A stretch of DNA of 64,000 bases from Microbacterium helvum (lineage in GTDB: Bacteria > Actinomycetota > Actinomycetes > Actinomycetales > Microbacteriaceae): the NCBI RefSeq assembly GCF_014779795.1, contig NZ_JACXZS010000002.1:62001-126000 (forward strand), written 5' to 3'. Made by a program: the position numbers and the translations under genes. The number at the start of each line of letters is the position of its first letter. The stretch's first letter is position 1. This document shows, in pieces, positions 8,321 through 16,753 of the stretch. The notes beneath the pieces were generated by a model. It was not told the DNA's origin. It saw nothing but the letters and a program-made list of their open reading frames with translations, and searched no databases.

Positions 8321-11300
8321 GTGGCATCCGATTCCTTCGTTCATCTGCACGTCCACAGCGAGTACTCGATGCTCGACGGAGCGGCCAAGATCGGCGCGAT
8401 GACGCAGGCGGCTGCCGAGTACGGGATGCCGGCGATCGCGGTCACCGACCACGGCAACACCTTCGCCGCGTTCGAGTTCTACCGGGCCGCGCAGGCGGCC
8501 GGCGTCAACCCGATCATCGGCCTCGAGGCCTACGTCACGCCCGGCACGCACCGCAGTGACAAGTCGCGGGTGGCCTGGGGGTCGCCCGAGCAGAAGAGCG
8601 ACGACGTGTCGGGTTCCGGCGCGTACACGCACATGACGCTGTGGAGCGAGAACACGGCGGGCATGCACAATCTGTTCCGCCTCAGCTCGCTGTCGAGCAT
8701 GGAAGGCTACTACTTCAAGCCCCGCATGGACCGCGAGCTCCTGCAGACCTACGGCAAGGGACTCATCGCGACGACAGGCTGCCCGTCCGGCGAGGTGCAG
8801 ACCCGGCTCCGGCTCGGCCAATACGACGCGGCGCGCGCGGCGGCGGCGGAGTTCCAGGACATCTTCGGCAAAGAGAACTACTTCGCCGAGATCATGGACC
8901 ACGGCCTGTCGATCGAGCGCCGGATCATGACCGACCTGCTGCGCCTCGCGAAGGACCTGGACATCCCGCTGGTCGCCACCAACGACTCGCACTACACCCA
9001 CCAGCATGAGGCCGACGCGCACGCGGCGCTGCTGTGCGTGCAGTCCGGCTCGACGCTCGACGATCCCAACCGGTTCAAGTTCGACGGTGACGGGTACTAC
9101 ATCAAGACCGCGCAAGAGATGCGGCAGCTCTTCCGCGACCACCCCGAGGCGTGCGACAACACGCTGCTGATCGCCGAGCGCTGCCAGGTGGAGTTCAACA
9201 CCTCGGCGAACTACATGCCGCGCTTCCCGGTCCCCGACGGCGAGACCGAAGACAGCTGGCTCATCAAAGAGGTCGAGCGCGGCCTGCACTACCGGTACCC
9301 CGAGGGCATCCCCGACAAGGTGCGCAAGCAGGCGGAGTACGAGACCGGCATCATCCTGCAGATGGGCTTCCCCGGCTACTTCCTCGTGGTCGCCGACTTC
9401 ATCAACTGGGCGAAGGACAACGGGATCCGCGTGGGCCCGGGCCGCGGCTCGGGCGCAGGCTCCATGGTCGCCTACGCCATGAAGATCACCGACCTCGACC
9501 CGCTCGAGCACGGCCTCATCTTCGAGCGCTTCCTCAACCCCGACCGCGTCTCGATGCCCGACTTCGACGTCGACTTCGACGACCGTCGCCGTGGCGAGGT
9601 GATCGACTACGTCACGGCGAAGTACGGCTCCGAGCGCGTCGCGCAGATCGTCACGTACGGCACGATCAAGTCGAAGCAGGCGCTGAAGGACGCGGGCCGC
9701 GTGCTCGGCTTCCCGTTCAGCATGGGGGAGCGGCTCACCAAGGCGATGCCCCCGGCGGTGATGGGCAAGGACATGCCGCTGGACGGCATGTTCGACCCCC
9801 AGCATCCCCGGTACAAAGAGGCGGTCGAGTTCCGCACCCTCATCGAGACGGATCCCGAGGCGAAGACGGTCTTCGACCGCGCCCTCGGGCTCGAGGGTCT
9901 GAAGCGGCAGTGGGGCGTGCACGCCGCGGGCGTGATCATGTCGTCCGAGCCGCTGCTCGACATCATCCCGATCATGCGGCGCGAGCAGGACGGCCAGATC
10001 GTCACGCAGTTCGACTACCCGTCGTGCGAGACGCTCGGCCTCATCAAGATGGACTTCCTGGGGCTGCGAAACCTCACGATCATCTCGGACGCCCTCGACA
10101 ACATCCGCCTCAACCGCGGCGAAGAGCTCGACCTCGAGCACCTGGCGCTCGACGACCGCCCCGCCTACGACCTGCTCACCCGCGGCGACACGCTCGGCGT
10201 GTTCCAGCTCGACGGCGGGCCGATGAGATCGCTCCTGCGGCTCATGAAGCCCGACAACTTCGAAGACGTCTCGGCCGTCATCGCGCTGTACCGCCCCGGC
10301 CCCATGGGTGCGAACTCGCACACGAACTACGCGCTGCGCAAGAACGGACTGCAGCCGGTCACGCCCATCCATCCGGAGCTCGAGGAGCCGTTGAAGGACA
10401 TCCTCGACATCAGCTACGGCCTGATCATCTATCAGGAGCAGGTCATGGCCATCGCGCAGAAGGTCGCCGGCTTCTCGCTCGGCCAAGCAGACATCCTGCG
10501 TCGCGCGATGGGCAAGAAGAAGAAGTCCGAGCTCGACAAGCAGTACGAGGGCTTCTCAGGAGGCATGAAGGAGCGCGGCTTCGGCGACGGCGCGATCCAG
10601 GCGCTGTGGGACATCCTGCTGCCCTTCTCGGACTACGCGTTCAACAAGGCGCACTCCGCCGCCTACGGCCTGGTCTCGTACTGGACCGCGTATCTGAAGG
10701 CGCACTACCCCGCCGAGTACATGGCCGCGCTGCTCACCAGCGTCGGCGACTCGAAGGACAAGATGGCGGTGTACCTCAACGAGTGCCGCCGCATGGGGAT
10801 CAAGGTGCTGCCGCCCGACGTCGGGCAGTCCATCCGGTACTTCGCGGCCGTCGGCGAAGACATCCGCTTCGGCCTCGGCGCCGTCCGCAACGTCGGCGCC
10901 AACGTCGTCGACGGCATCGTCGCGGCGCGCAGCGAGGGCGGGTACACGAGCTTCCACGACTTCCTGTCGAAGGTGCCCGTGCACGTCGCCAACAAGCGGA
11001 CGGTCGAATCGCTCATCAAGGCCGGCGCGTTCGACTCGCTCGGCTCGACCCGTCGCGCCCTCATGGAGATCCACGAGGACGCCACGGAGGCCGCCGTGCT
11101 CGACAAGCGCCGCGAGGCCAACGGCGAGGTCGGCTTCGACTTCGACGCGCTGTGGGGCGACGACGAGCCGCAGCAGTCGGCGAAGGTGCCGGAGCGTCCG
11201 GAGTGGACCAAGAAGGACAAGCTGGCCTTCGAGCGCGAGATGCTGGGCCTGTACGTGTCGGATCACCCGCTCGCGGGGCTGGAGATCCCGCTCGCGAAGC

Positions 11301-11839
11301 ACGCGTCGACGAACATCCACGATCTGCTCGCATCCGAAGACATCGCCGACGGCGAGATGGTCACCATCGCGGGTCTCGTGACCAGCGTCCAGCACCGCGT
11401 CGCCAAGCAGAGCGGCAACCCGTACGGCATGATCACGGTCGAGGACTTCGACGGCGAGATCACGGTCATGTTCATGGGCAAGACCTACACCGAGTTCCAG
11501 CACATGCTGGTGGCCGACTCGATCCTCGTGGTCCGCGGCCGCGTCTCGCGCCGCGACGACGGCATGAATCTGCACGCGCAGTCGGCTTTCAGCCCGGACC
11601 TGGGGGCGATGGACGAATCCAGCGGTCTCGTTCTGCTGATGCCCGAGCGACGCGCGAGCGAGGCGGTGATCGGCGAGCTGCTGCAGACGCTGCAACGGCA
11701 CGCGGGCGACACCGAGGTGTCGCTCAAGCTCCACAGCGGGTCGGTCGCGAAGGTCTTCGAGGTGCCGCATCCGGTGCGCATCACGCCGGATCTGTACGGC
11801 GAGCTCAAGGGCCTGCTCGGCCCGCAATGTCTGGGCTGA
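8321..11839 (+). CDS. dnaE: DNA polymerase III subunit alpha
   Basis: Replicative DNA polymerase catalytic subunit (DnaE1 type), 1172 residues. The N-terminal PHP domain opens with HLHVHSEYSMLDG and VTDHGNTF, followed by the C-family polymerase core with VGPGRGSGAGSMVAYAM and the catalytic acidic triad in PDFDVDFDD (D414, D416, D418 region). Helix-hairpin-helix, OB-fold (MVTIAGLVTSV) and C-terminal tau-binding regions complete the protein. Full-length for an actinobacterial DnaE1. Preceded by strong hairpins, so probably monocistronic. Confidence 0.98.
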   Translation: MASDSFVHLHVHSEYSMLDGAAKIGAMTQAAAEYGMPAIAVTDHGNTFAAFEFYRAAQAAGVNPIIGLEAYVTPGTHRSDKSRVAWGSPEQKSDDVSGSGAYTHMTLWSENTAGMHNLFRLSSLSSMEGYYFKPRMDRELLQTYGKGLIATTGCPSGEVQTRLRLGQYDAARAAAAEFQDIFGKENYFAEIMDHGLSIERRIMTDLLRLAKDLDIPLVATNDSHYTHQHEADAHAALLCVQSGSTLDDPNRFKFDGDGYYIKTAQEMRQLFRDHPEACDNTLLIAERCQVEFNTSANYMPRFPVPDGETEDSWLIKEVERGLHYRYPEGIPDKVRKQAEYETGIILQMGFPGYFLVVADFINWAKDNGIRVGPGRGSGAGSMVAYAMKITDLDPLEHGLIFERFLNPDRVSMPDFDVDFDDRRRGEVIDYVTAKYGSERVAQIVTYGTIKSKQALKDAGRVLGFPFSMGERLTKAMPPAVMGKDMPLDGMFDPQHPRYKEAVEFRTLIETDPEAKTVFDRALGLEGLKRQWGVHAAGVIMSSEPLLDIIPIMRREQDGQIVTQFDYPSCETLGLIKMDFLGLRNLTIISDALDNIRLNRGEELDLEHLALDDRPAYDLLTRGDTLGVFQLDGGPMRSLLRLMKPDNFEDVSAVIALYRPGPMGANSHTNYALRKNGLQPVTPIHPELEEPLKDILDISYGLIIYQEQVMAIAQKVAGFSLGQADILRRAMGKKKKSELDKQYEGFSGGMKERGFGDGAIQALWDILLPFSDYAFNKAHSAAYGLVSYWTAYLKAHYPAEYMAALLTSVGDSKDKMAVYLNECRRMGIKVLPPDVGQSIRYFAAVGEDIRFGLGAVRNVGANVVDGIVAARSEGGYTSFHDFLSKVPVHVANKRTVESLIKAGAFDSLGSTRRALMEIHEDATEAAVLDKRREANGEVGFDFDALWGDDEPQQSAKVPERPEWTKKDKLAFEREMLGLYVSDHPLAGLEIPLAKHASTNIHDLLASEDIADGEMVTIAGLVTSVQHRVAKQSGNPYGMITVEDFDGEITVMFMGKTYTEFQHMLVADSILVVRGRVSRRDDGMNLHAQSAFSPDLGAMDESSGLVLLMPERRASEAVIGELLQTLQRHAGDTEVSLKLHSGSVAKVFEVPHPVRITPDLYGELKGLLGPQCLG

Positions 11840-11911
11840 GCACGTCGGCACCGCGTGACGACGTGCGTCGCGCGGTGCATCGGATCTCATCGGCGTCTCA
11901 TACGCCGTGGG

Positions 11912-11917
11912 TAATAT
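11912..11917 (+). promoter_or_regulatory. -10 box (TAATAT) downstream of dnaE
   Basis: TAATAT is a close match to the housekeeping -10 consensus and stands out in this GC-rich sequence. It lies 42 nt before the GTG at 11960, giving a short leader that carries GGAAGGG. Confidence 0.5.
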
Positions 11918-11959
11918 CAGGGCGAAACGGGCCTCGGGAGCCCGCCGGAAGGGATGATC

Positions 11960-13159
11960 GTGACGGACGAGTACACCGACGAGAGCAGGCGCGAGGACGC
12001 CGCAGACGCAGCGGCTTCGGCCGACACGATCGCCGCAGACGATGTCGCGGCCCACGACACCGCCGCCCCGGCGCAAGCGCCGCAGTACGGCGTCGGCCCC
12101 TTCTCGATCCGTGAGGTGTCGCTCGCCGGTGCCTGGCTGATCGCGTTCATCGCCTCGTTCTTCCCCGTCTACGGTGAGATCGGCAGCGGCATCACCGTGT
12201 GGGGGAGCGGCATCGACTGGGTGCTGACCATCGGCGTGCCCACGGTCGCGATCTTCCTCATCGTGCTGCGCCGGCTGTCGCCCCAGGGCATCCGACGGGT
12301 CGGCTCGCTCGCCATCGACCAGTTCGCCTCAGTCGCCTTCTCAGTCGCCACGGTCCTCTGGCTCGCCATCATCTGGAACTCCTTCGTCACCTTCCTGGGC
12401 GGCCGCGTCTTCGCCGGCACGTGGGTCGTGTGGGTCGAGTTCGTCATGATGCTCGCGGGCGTGTTCCTCACGGTGCTCGCACCGTTCATCCCGCCGTTCT
12501 CCGAGGACTTCGTCGGTCGCGCCGAGATTCCGGCGCATCGTGTGGCCCGCCCCGTGCGTGCGGTCTCGCCTCGTCCTGCCGCCCCTATCGCCGTCGCGTC
12601 CGCCGAGGCTCAGGCGCCTGAGGCCCCGCTCGTCTACGCCGACTACACCGCATCCGCGGAGTCGGCCGCCGAAGCGGCAGCGGCAGGCCAGGCCGACCCG
12701 GCACCCTACTGGGACGCCGACGGCGACGTCGTCGGCGCGGATTCCCGCCCCGGCGCAGAGGCACCCACCGCGGTGATGTCGACGGTCACGGCGGCGGAGT
12801 ACGCGGAGTCCGCGCCGGAGAGAACCGCAGAGCCCGAGCCGGTCGCCGAGATCCAGCCTGAGCCGGAGGTCGCCTCCGAACCCCAGTCCGAGCCCGCCGT
12901 CGAAACCCCCGCAGAGTCCGAGGCCACGCCCGAGACGGCTTCGGAGCCCGAGCCGACGGCGGCGCCGCAGCACCAGGCCTTCTGGGCCCTCGTGCCCGAG
13001 GAGCGCGACATCGTCGACGAGATCGGCATCCCGGTGTTCCGCATCGGGCCGACCGCGTGGGCTCTCGTGATCGAGGATCGCGGAGAGGTCTTCGTGGTGC
13101 GCCACGAGGACGGCCGGATCGGCTACCTGCACGACGTCTCGGGCGTCACGCGCGGCTGA
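11960..13159 (+). CDS. uncharacterised multi-pass membrane protein with Glu/Pro-rich linker
   Basis: About 399 residues. After an acidic N-terminus come roughly four to five transmembrane segments (GAWLIAFIASFFPVYG through VFLTVLAPFIPPF), then a long Ala/Glu/Pro-rich disordered region with repeated PEP and SEPE units. A conserved C-terminal stretch of about 60 residues begins EERDIVDEIGIPVFRIGPTAWALVIEDR. GTG at 11960 is chosen because GGAAGGG lies seven bases upstream; ATG 11954 would leave almost no spacing. I recognise no domain of known function. Confidence 0.75.
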   Translation: MTDEYTDESRREDAADAAASADTIAADDVAAHDTAAPAQAPQYGVGPFSIREVSLAGAWLIAFIASFFPVYGEIGSGITVWGSGIDWVLTIGVPTVAIFLIVLRRLSPQGIRRVGSLAIDQFASVAFSVATVLWLAIIWNSFVTFLGGRVFAGTWVVWVEFVMMLAGVFLTVLAPFIPPFSEDFVGRAEIPAHRVARPVRAVSPRPAAPIAVASAEAQAPEAPLVYADYTASAESAAEAAAAGQADPAPYWDADGDVVGADSRPGAEAPTAVMSTVTAAEYAESAPERTAEPEPVAEIQPEPEVASEPQSEPAVETPAESEATPETASEPEPTAAPQHQAFWALVPEERDIVDEIGIPVFRIGPTAWALVIEDRGEVFVVRHEDGRIGYLHDVSGVTRG

Positions 13160-13177
13160 GAGGGGGCGCCCGCGCGG

Positions 13178-13183
13178 TACCGT
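13178..13183 (+). promoter_or_regulatory. -10 box (TACCGT) of hisD
   Basis: TACCGT ends six bases before the hisD ATG, with no ribosome-binding site between. Confidence 0.45.
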
Positions 13184-13189
13184 AGACGG

Positions 13190-14539
13190 ATGCTCCGGAC
13201 GATCGACCTGCGCGGGCGCGCCCTGACGCCCGCCGAACTGCTCGCGACCGTTCCCCGTGCCACCGCGGCGCGGCAAGAGGCCTTCTCGACGGCGGCGCAG
13301 ATCGTCGACGATGTGGCCGCGCGTGGCGAGGCGGCCCTGCGCGAGCAGGCCGAGCGCTTCGACGGCGCGGTGGGTCACGCCATCCGCGTGCCCGACTCGC
13401 ACCTCGACGAGGCGCTCGACACGCTCGATCCCGCGGTCCGTGCCGCGCTCGAGCAGGCGATCGCGCGGGTGCGCGAAGCCTCGGCGGCGCAGGTGCCCCC
13501 GCCGGTCGTGACAGAGCTCGGCCCCGGTGCCCGCGTACTGCAGCGCTGGCAGCCGGTCCAGCGGGTGGGGCTGTACGTGCCCGGCGGCAAGGCGGTCTAC
13601 CCGTCGAGCGTCGTCATGAACGTCGTGCCCGCCCAGGTGGCGGGAGTGGCCGAGATCGCGCTGGCGTCGCCGCCGCAGCGAGAGTTCGGGGGTCGCGTGC
13701 ACCCGGTGATCCTGGGGGCGGCCAAGCTCCTCGGTGTCACCGAGGTCTACGCGATGGGCGGGGCCGGCGCGATCGGCGCCCTCGCCCACGGCGTGGCCGA
13801 ACTCGACCTCGCACCCGTCGACGTCGTCACCGGACCCGGCAACAACTTCGTCGCCGCCGCCAAGCGCGCGGTCGCCGGACTCGTCGGCACGGACGCCGAA
13901 GCCGGTGCCACCGAGATCCTCATCGTGGCCGACGACAGCGCCGATGCCCGGCTCGTCGCCGCCGACCTCATCAGTCAGGCCGAGCACGACGAGCAGGCAT
14001 CCGCCGTGCTCGTCACGGACTCGGCGCGCCTCGCCGACGACGTGATCGCCGCGATCGCTCCGCGCGCCGCGGCGACCCGCCACGCCGAGCGCGTCGCCGC
14101 GGCCCTCGCGGGGCCGCAATCGGCCGTCGTCCTCGTCGACGACCTCGCCACGGCGACCGCGTTCAGCAACGCGTACGCGCCCGAGCACCTCGAGCTGCAT
14201 CTCGCCGACCCCCGGGTCGATGAGTTCGTGCACGCCGGCGCGGTGTTCGTCGGCCCGGATTCGCCGGTGAGCCTCGGAGACTACCTGGCCGGCAGCAACC
14301 ACGTCCTGCCGACCGGCGGCCAGGCGCGATACTCGTCCGGCCTGTCCGCCGCGACCTTCCTGCGCCCGCAGCAGGTCATCGAGTACGACCGTGCCGCCCT
14401 CGCCGAGGTGCGGGACGCCATCGTCACCCTCGCTGAGGCCGAGGCCCTGCCCGCGCACGGCGAGGCCGTCGCCGCGCGTTTCGACGCGGCATCCACTCGT
14501 CCGGCGGGTGCCGCGCCCGTCCCCGGAGTCCCGGCGTAG
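13190..14539 (+). CDS. hisD: histidinol dehydrogenase
   Basis: Zn-dependent, NAD-dependent enzyme for the last two steps of histidine biosynthesis (histidinol to histidine), 449 residues. Visible family motifs include GLYVPGGKAVYPSSVVMNV, AYAMGGAGAIGALAHG, DVVTGPGNNFV and the metal and substrate region DLISQAEHDEQA, then YAPEHLELH and AGSNHVLPTGG. It is not followed by other his genes, unlike the usual hisDCB order; the next gene is nrdR. Confidence 0.97.
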   Translation: MLRTIDLRGRALTPAELLATVPRATAARQEAFSTAAQIVDDVAARGEAALREQAERFDGAVGHAIRVPDSHLDEALDTLDPAVRAALEQAIARVREASAAQVPPPVVTELGPGARVLQRWQPVQRVGLYVPGGKAVYPSSVVMNVVPAQVAGVAEIALASPPQREFGGRVHPVILGAAKLLGVTEVYAMGGAGAIGALAHGVAELDLAPVDVVTGPGNNFVAAAKRAVAGLVGTDAEAGATEILIVADDSADARLVAADLISQAEHDEQASAVLVTDSARLADDVIAAIAPRAAATRHAERVAAALAGPQSAVVLVDDLATATAFSNAYAPEHLELHLADPRVDEFVHAGAVFVGPDSPVSLGDYLAGSNHVLPTGGQARYSSGLSAATFLRPQQVIEYDRAALAEVRDAIVTLAEAEALPAHGEAVAARFDAASTRPAGAAPVPGVPA

Positions 14540-14542
14540 GCT
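14537..14542 (+). promoter_or_regulatory. -10 box (TAGGCT) containing the hisD stop codon
   Basis: The hisD TAG stop is the first half of TAGGCT, which ends nine bases before the nrdR ATG. Confidence 0.4.
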
Positions 14543-14551
14543 GAAGACCTC

Positions 14552-15046
14552 ATGCACTGCCCGTTCTGCCGCCACGCCGACTCGCGCGTCATCGACTCGC
14601 GCACGAGCGACGACGGCCTCAGCATCCGCCGGCGTCGTCAGTGCCCCGAATGCGGTGGGCGGTTCACCACGATCGAGACGGCGAGCCTCAACGTGATCAA
14701 GCGCTCCGGCGTGATCGAGCCGTTCAGCCGCGAGAAGGTGATGTCCGGTGTGCGCAAGGCCTGCCAGGGACGCCCGGTCACCGACGCCGATCTCGCGGTG
14801 CTCGCACAGACGGTGGAAGAGAGCATCCGCCAGACCGGTGCGTCGCAACTCGACGCCAACGAGATCGGCCTGGCGATCCTGAGGCCGCTGCGCGACCTCG
14901 ACGAGGTCGCATACCTGCGGTTCGCGAGCGTCTACCAGGCGTTCGACTCGCTCGAAGACTTCGAGTCCGCGATCGAGCAGCTGCGCGTCGACCATCGCCG
15001 GGCGGCCGCAGACCGGGTCGACGAGACGTCACCCGCTGAAGCCTGA
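14552..15046 (+). CDS. nrdR: transcriptional repressor NrdR
   Basis: Zinc-ribbon / ATP-cone repressor of ribonucleotide reductase genes that senses dATP and ATP. The 164-residue protein has the N-terminal zinc ribbon CPFC (residues 3-6) and CPEC, with [12 protein letters not shown]. The ATP-cone follows from about residue 45 ([20 protein letters not shown]), with [11 protein letters not shown]. Its nrd targets are not in this window. Short mRNA leader of at most two or three bases is predicted. Confidence 0.97.
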   Translation: MHCPFCRHADSRVIDSRTSDDGLSIRRRRQCPECGGRFTTIETASLNVIKRSGVIEPFSREKVMSGVRKACQGRPVTDADLAVLAQTVEESIRQTGASQLDANEIGLAILRPLRDLDEVAYLRFASVYQAFDSLEDFESAIEQLRVDHRRAAADRVDETSPAEA

Positions 15047-15060
15047 GCCGCACCGCCCGA

Positions 15061-15066
15061 TAGCCT
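15061..15066 (+). promoter_or_regulatory. -10 box (TAGCCT) of pyrD
   Basis: TAGCCT ends seven bases before the pyrD ATG. The intervening GAGGGG lies too close to the start codon (one base) to act as a normal ribosome-binding site. Confidence 0.4.
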
Positions 15067-15073
15067 AGAGGGG

Positions 15074-16099
15074 ATGTATCCCCTTCTCTTCCGCACCGTT
15101 CTGTCGCGCATGGACCCCGAGTCCGCCCACCACGCTGCGATGCTCGTCATCCGCGTCCTCGGCGTCCCGCCCTTCTCGTGGGCGGCGCGCGCCGTGACAC
15201 GGCCTGCCCCCGAGCTCGCGACGACCGCCCTCGGCCTGCGCTTCGACTCGCCGTTCGGCGTCGCGGCCGGCTTCGACAAGGACGTGAAGGGCGCCGCCGG
15301 ACTCCACGCACTGGGCTTCGGCCACGTCGAGGTCGGCACCGTCACTGCGATCCCGCAGGACGGCAACCCCCGTCCGCGCCTGTTCCGCCTGATCCCCGAT
15401 CGTGCGGTCGTGAACCGCATGGGCTTCAACAACCACGGCGCCGAGGCGGCCGCGGTCCGGCTGCGCAAGCTCCGCAAGCGCGCCCGTCGCGCCGTGCTCG
15501 GCGTCAACATCGGCAAGAGCCGCGTGGTGGACGTCGCCGACGCCACCGCCGACTACGTCCGCAGCGCGACGCTGCTGGCTCCGCTGGCCGACTATCTCGT
15601 CGTCAACGTGTCGTCGCCGAACACCCCGGGGCTGCGCGGCCTCCAGGCCGTCGAGACCCTGCGTCCGCTGCTGGAGGCCGTCCACACCGCCGCCGGTGCG
15701 ACACCGCTTCTCGTCAAGATCGCGCCCGACCTGCCCGACGACGAGATCGCCGCGATCGCACAGCTGGCCGTCGACGCGGGGCTCGCCGGCATCATCGCCA
15801 CCAACACGACGATCTCACGCGAGGGGCTCGCGACCGACGCCGCGACGGTCGCGGCAGCGGGCGACGGCGGGCTGTCGGGTGCGCCGCTCAAGGCGCGCTC
15901 GCTCGAGGTGCTGTGGCTGCTGCGGGCCACCGTGCCCGCCGGGTTCTGCGTCATCTCGGTCGGCGGTGTCGAGACCGCCGCGGACGTGCAGGAGAGGGTG
16001 GATGCCGGAGCCGACCTCGTCCAGGGCTACACGGCGTTCCTCTACCGCGGACCGCTGTGGGCGCGACAGATCAATCGCGGGCTCCGCGCACAGCGCTGA
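15074..16099 (+). CDS. pyrD: dihydroorotate dehydrogenase (quinone), class 2
   Basis: FMN enzyme oxidising dihydroorotate to orotate in pyrimidine synthesis, passing electrons to menaquinone at the membrane. The 341-residue protein has the class 2 N-terminal extension and FDSPFGVAAGFDKD, FGHVEVGTVT, RMGFNNHG, VNVSSPNTPGLR with the catalytic serine region, NTTISREGL and the FMN phosphate loop VISVGGVETAADV. Class 2 assignment rests on the N-terminal helix and the Ser-containing active-site loop. Convergent with the DUF3043 gene. Confidence 0.96.
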   Translation: MYPLLFRTVLSRMDPESAHHAAMLVIRVLGVPPFSWAARAVTRPAPELATTALGLRFDSPFGVAAGFDKDVKGAAGLHALGFGHVEVGTVTAIPQDGNPRPRLFRLIPDRAVVNRMGFNNHGAEAAAVRLRKLRKRARRAVLGVNIGKSRVVDVADATADYVRSATLLAPLADYLVVNVSSPNTPGLRGLQAVETLRPLLEAVHTAAGATPLLVKIAPDLPDDEIAAIAQLAVDAGLAGIIATNTTISREGLATDAATVAAAGDGGLSGAPLKARSLEVLWLLRATVPAGFCVISVGGVETAADVQERVDAGADLVQGYTAFLYRGPLWARQINRGLRAQR

Positions 16100-16100
16100 G

Positions 16101-16114
16101 CCCGCGACAGCGGG
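16101..16114. terminator. small hairpin between convergent genes
   Basis: CCCGC-GACA-GCGGG in the 24-nt gap between pyrD and the convergent DUF3043 gene; only five base pairs, so a weak candidate. Confidence 0.3.
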
Positions 16115-16123
16115 GGAGCGCGG

Positions 16124-16705
16124 TCAGGCCGGCTTCTGGCCGCGCTTGACCTGAGGCTTCGGCAGGCGCAGGAACCGCATCTGCACCGTGCGCATCGCGG
16201 CGTACCAGCCGAGCCCCTTCTCGATCTTGTCGGCGCCGAACTTCTTCTTCACGGCGCGCTTCACGAGGATCGAGGTCAGGATCATGTCGCCGATGACGAA
16301 GATGATGAAGACCCACAGACCCACGAACGCGTAGAACTGCAGTGCGGGGATGTTGACGAACGTCGCGAGGATCACGAGCACCATCGCGGGCATCACGATC
16401 TCGCCGAGGTGCCAGCCGGCGTCGACCCAGTCGCGCACGAACTTGCGCTGCGCACCCTGGTCGCGCGCGGGAAGGTAGCGCGGGTCGCCGTTGGCCATGC
16501 CGATGCGCGCCTTCTCGCGCTGAGAGGCGAGGTCGGCCTTCGCGCGGGCCTTCGCCTCTTTGGTGTCGGGCACGAGCGGACGCTTGCGAGCGGCCTCCTG
16601 GGCGGCTCGGCTGGGAGTGGCGCGGCCCTTTCCGACGGGTTCGCCGTTCAGGACGGTGCCCTCGGAAGGTGCGTCGTTCGGCGCGGGTGCGGAGTTCTTG
16701 GCCAC
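16124..16705 (-). CDS. DUF3043 domain membrane protein
   Basis: 193-residue actinobacterial protein. A charged, Arg/Lys-rich N-terminal half (RPLVPDTKEAKARAKADL, YLPARDQGAQRKFVRDWVDA) precedes two transmembrane segments (about 95-140) and a basic C-terminal tail. The pattern and the sequence YLPARDQG match DUF3043, whose function is unknown. Start is GTG with GAGGA just upstream. It shares a 48-nt divergent promoter region with the M20 peptidase gene. Confidence 0.85.
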   Translation of the reverse strand: MAKNSAPAPNDAPSEGTVLNGEPVGKGRATPSRAAQEAARKRPLVPDTKEAKARAKADLASQREKARIGMANGDPRYLPARDQGAQRKFVRDWVDAGWHLGEIVMPAMVLVILATFVNIPALQFYAFVGLWVFIIFVIGDMILTSILVKRAVKKKFGADKIEKGLGWYAAMRTVQMRFLRLPKPQVKRGQKPA

Positions 16706-16740
16706 GGCTGATCCTCGGGATGCGAAAGAAAGGGTGCCCT

Positions 16741-16746
16741 TAAGAT
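16741..16746 (+). promoter_or_regulatory. -10 box (TAAGAT) of the M20 peptidase gene
   Basis: TAAGAT ends seven bases before the ATG at 16754. Confidence 0.45.
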
Positions 16747-16753
16747 TACCCGC

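Noticed and set aside
8105..10486. Very long minus-strand open frame of about 790 codons opposite dnaE
   Set aside because: Composition is dominated by Arg, Val, Asp and Glu as expected from the reverse frame of a GC-rich gene; no recognisable motif.
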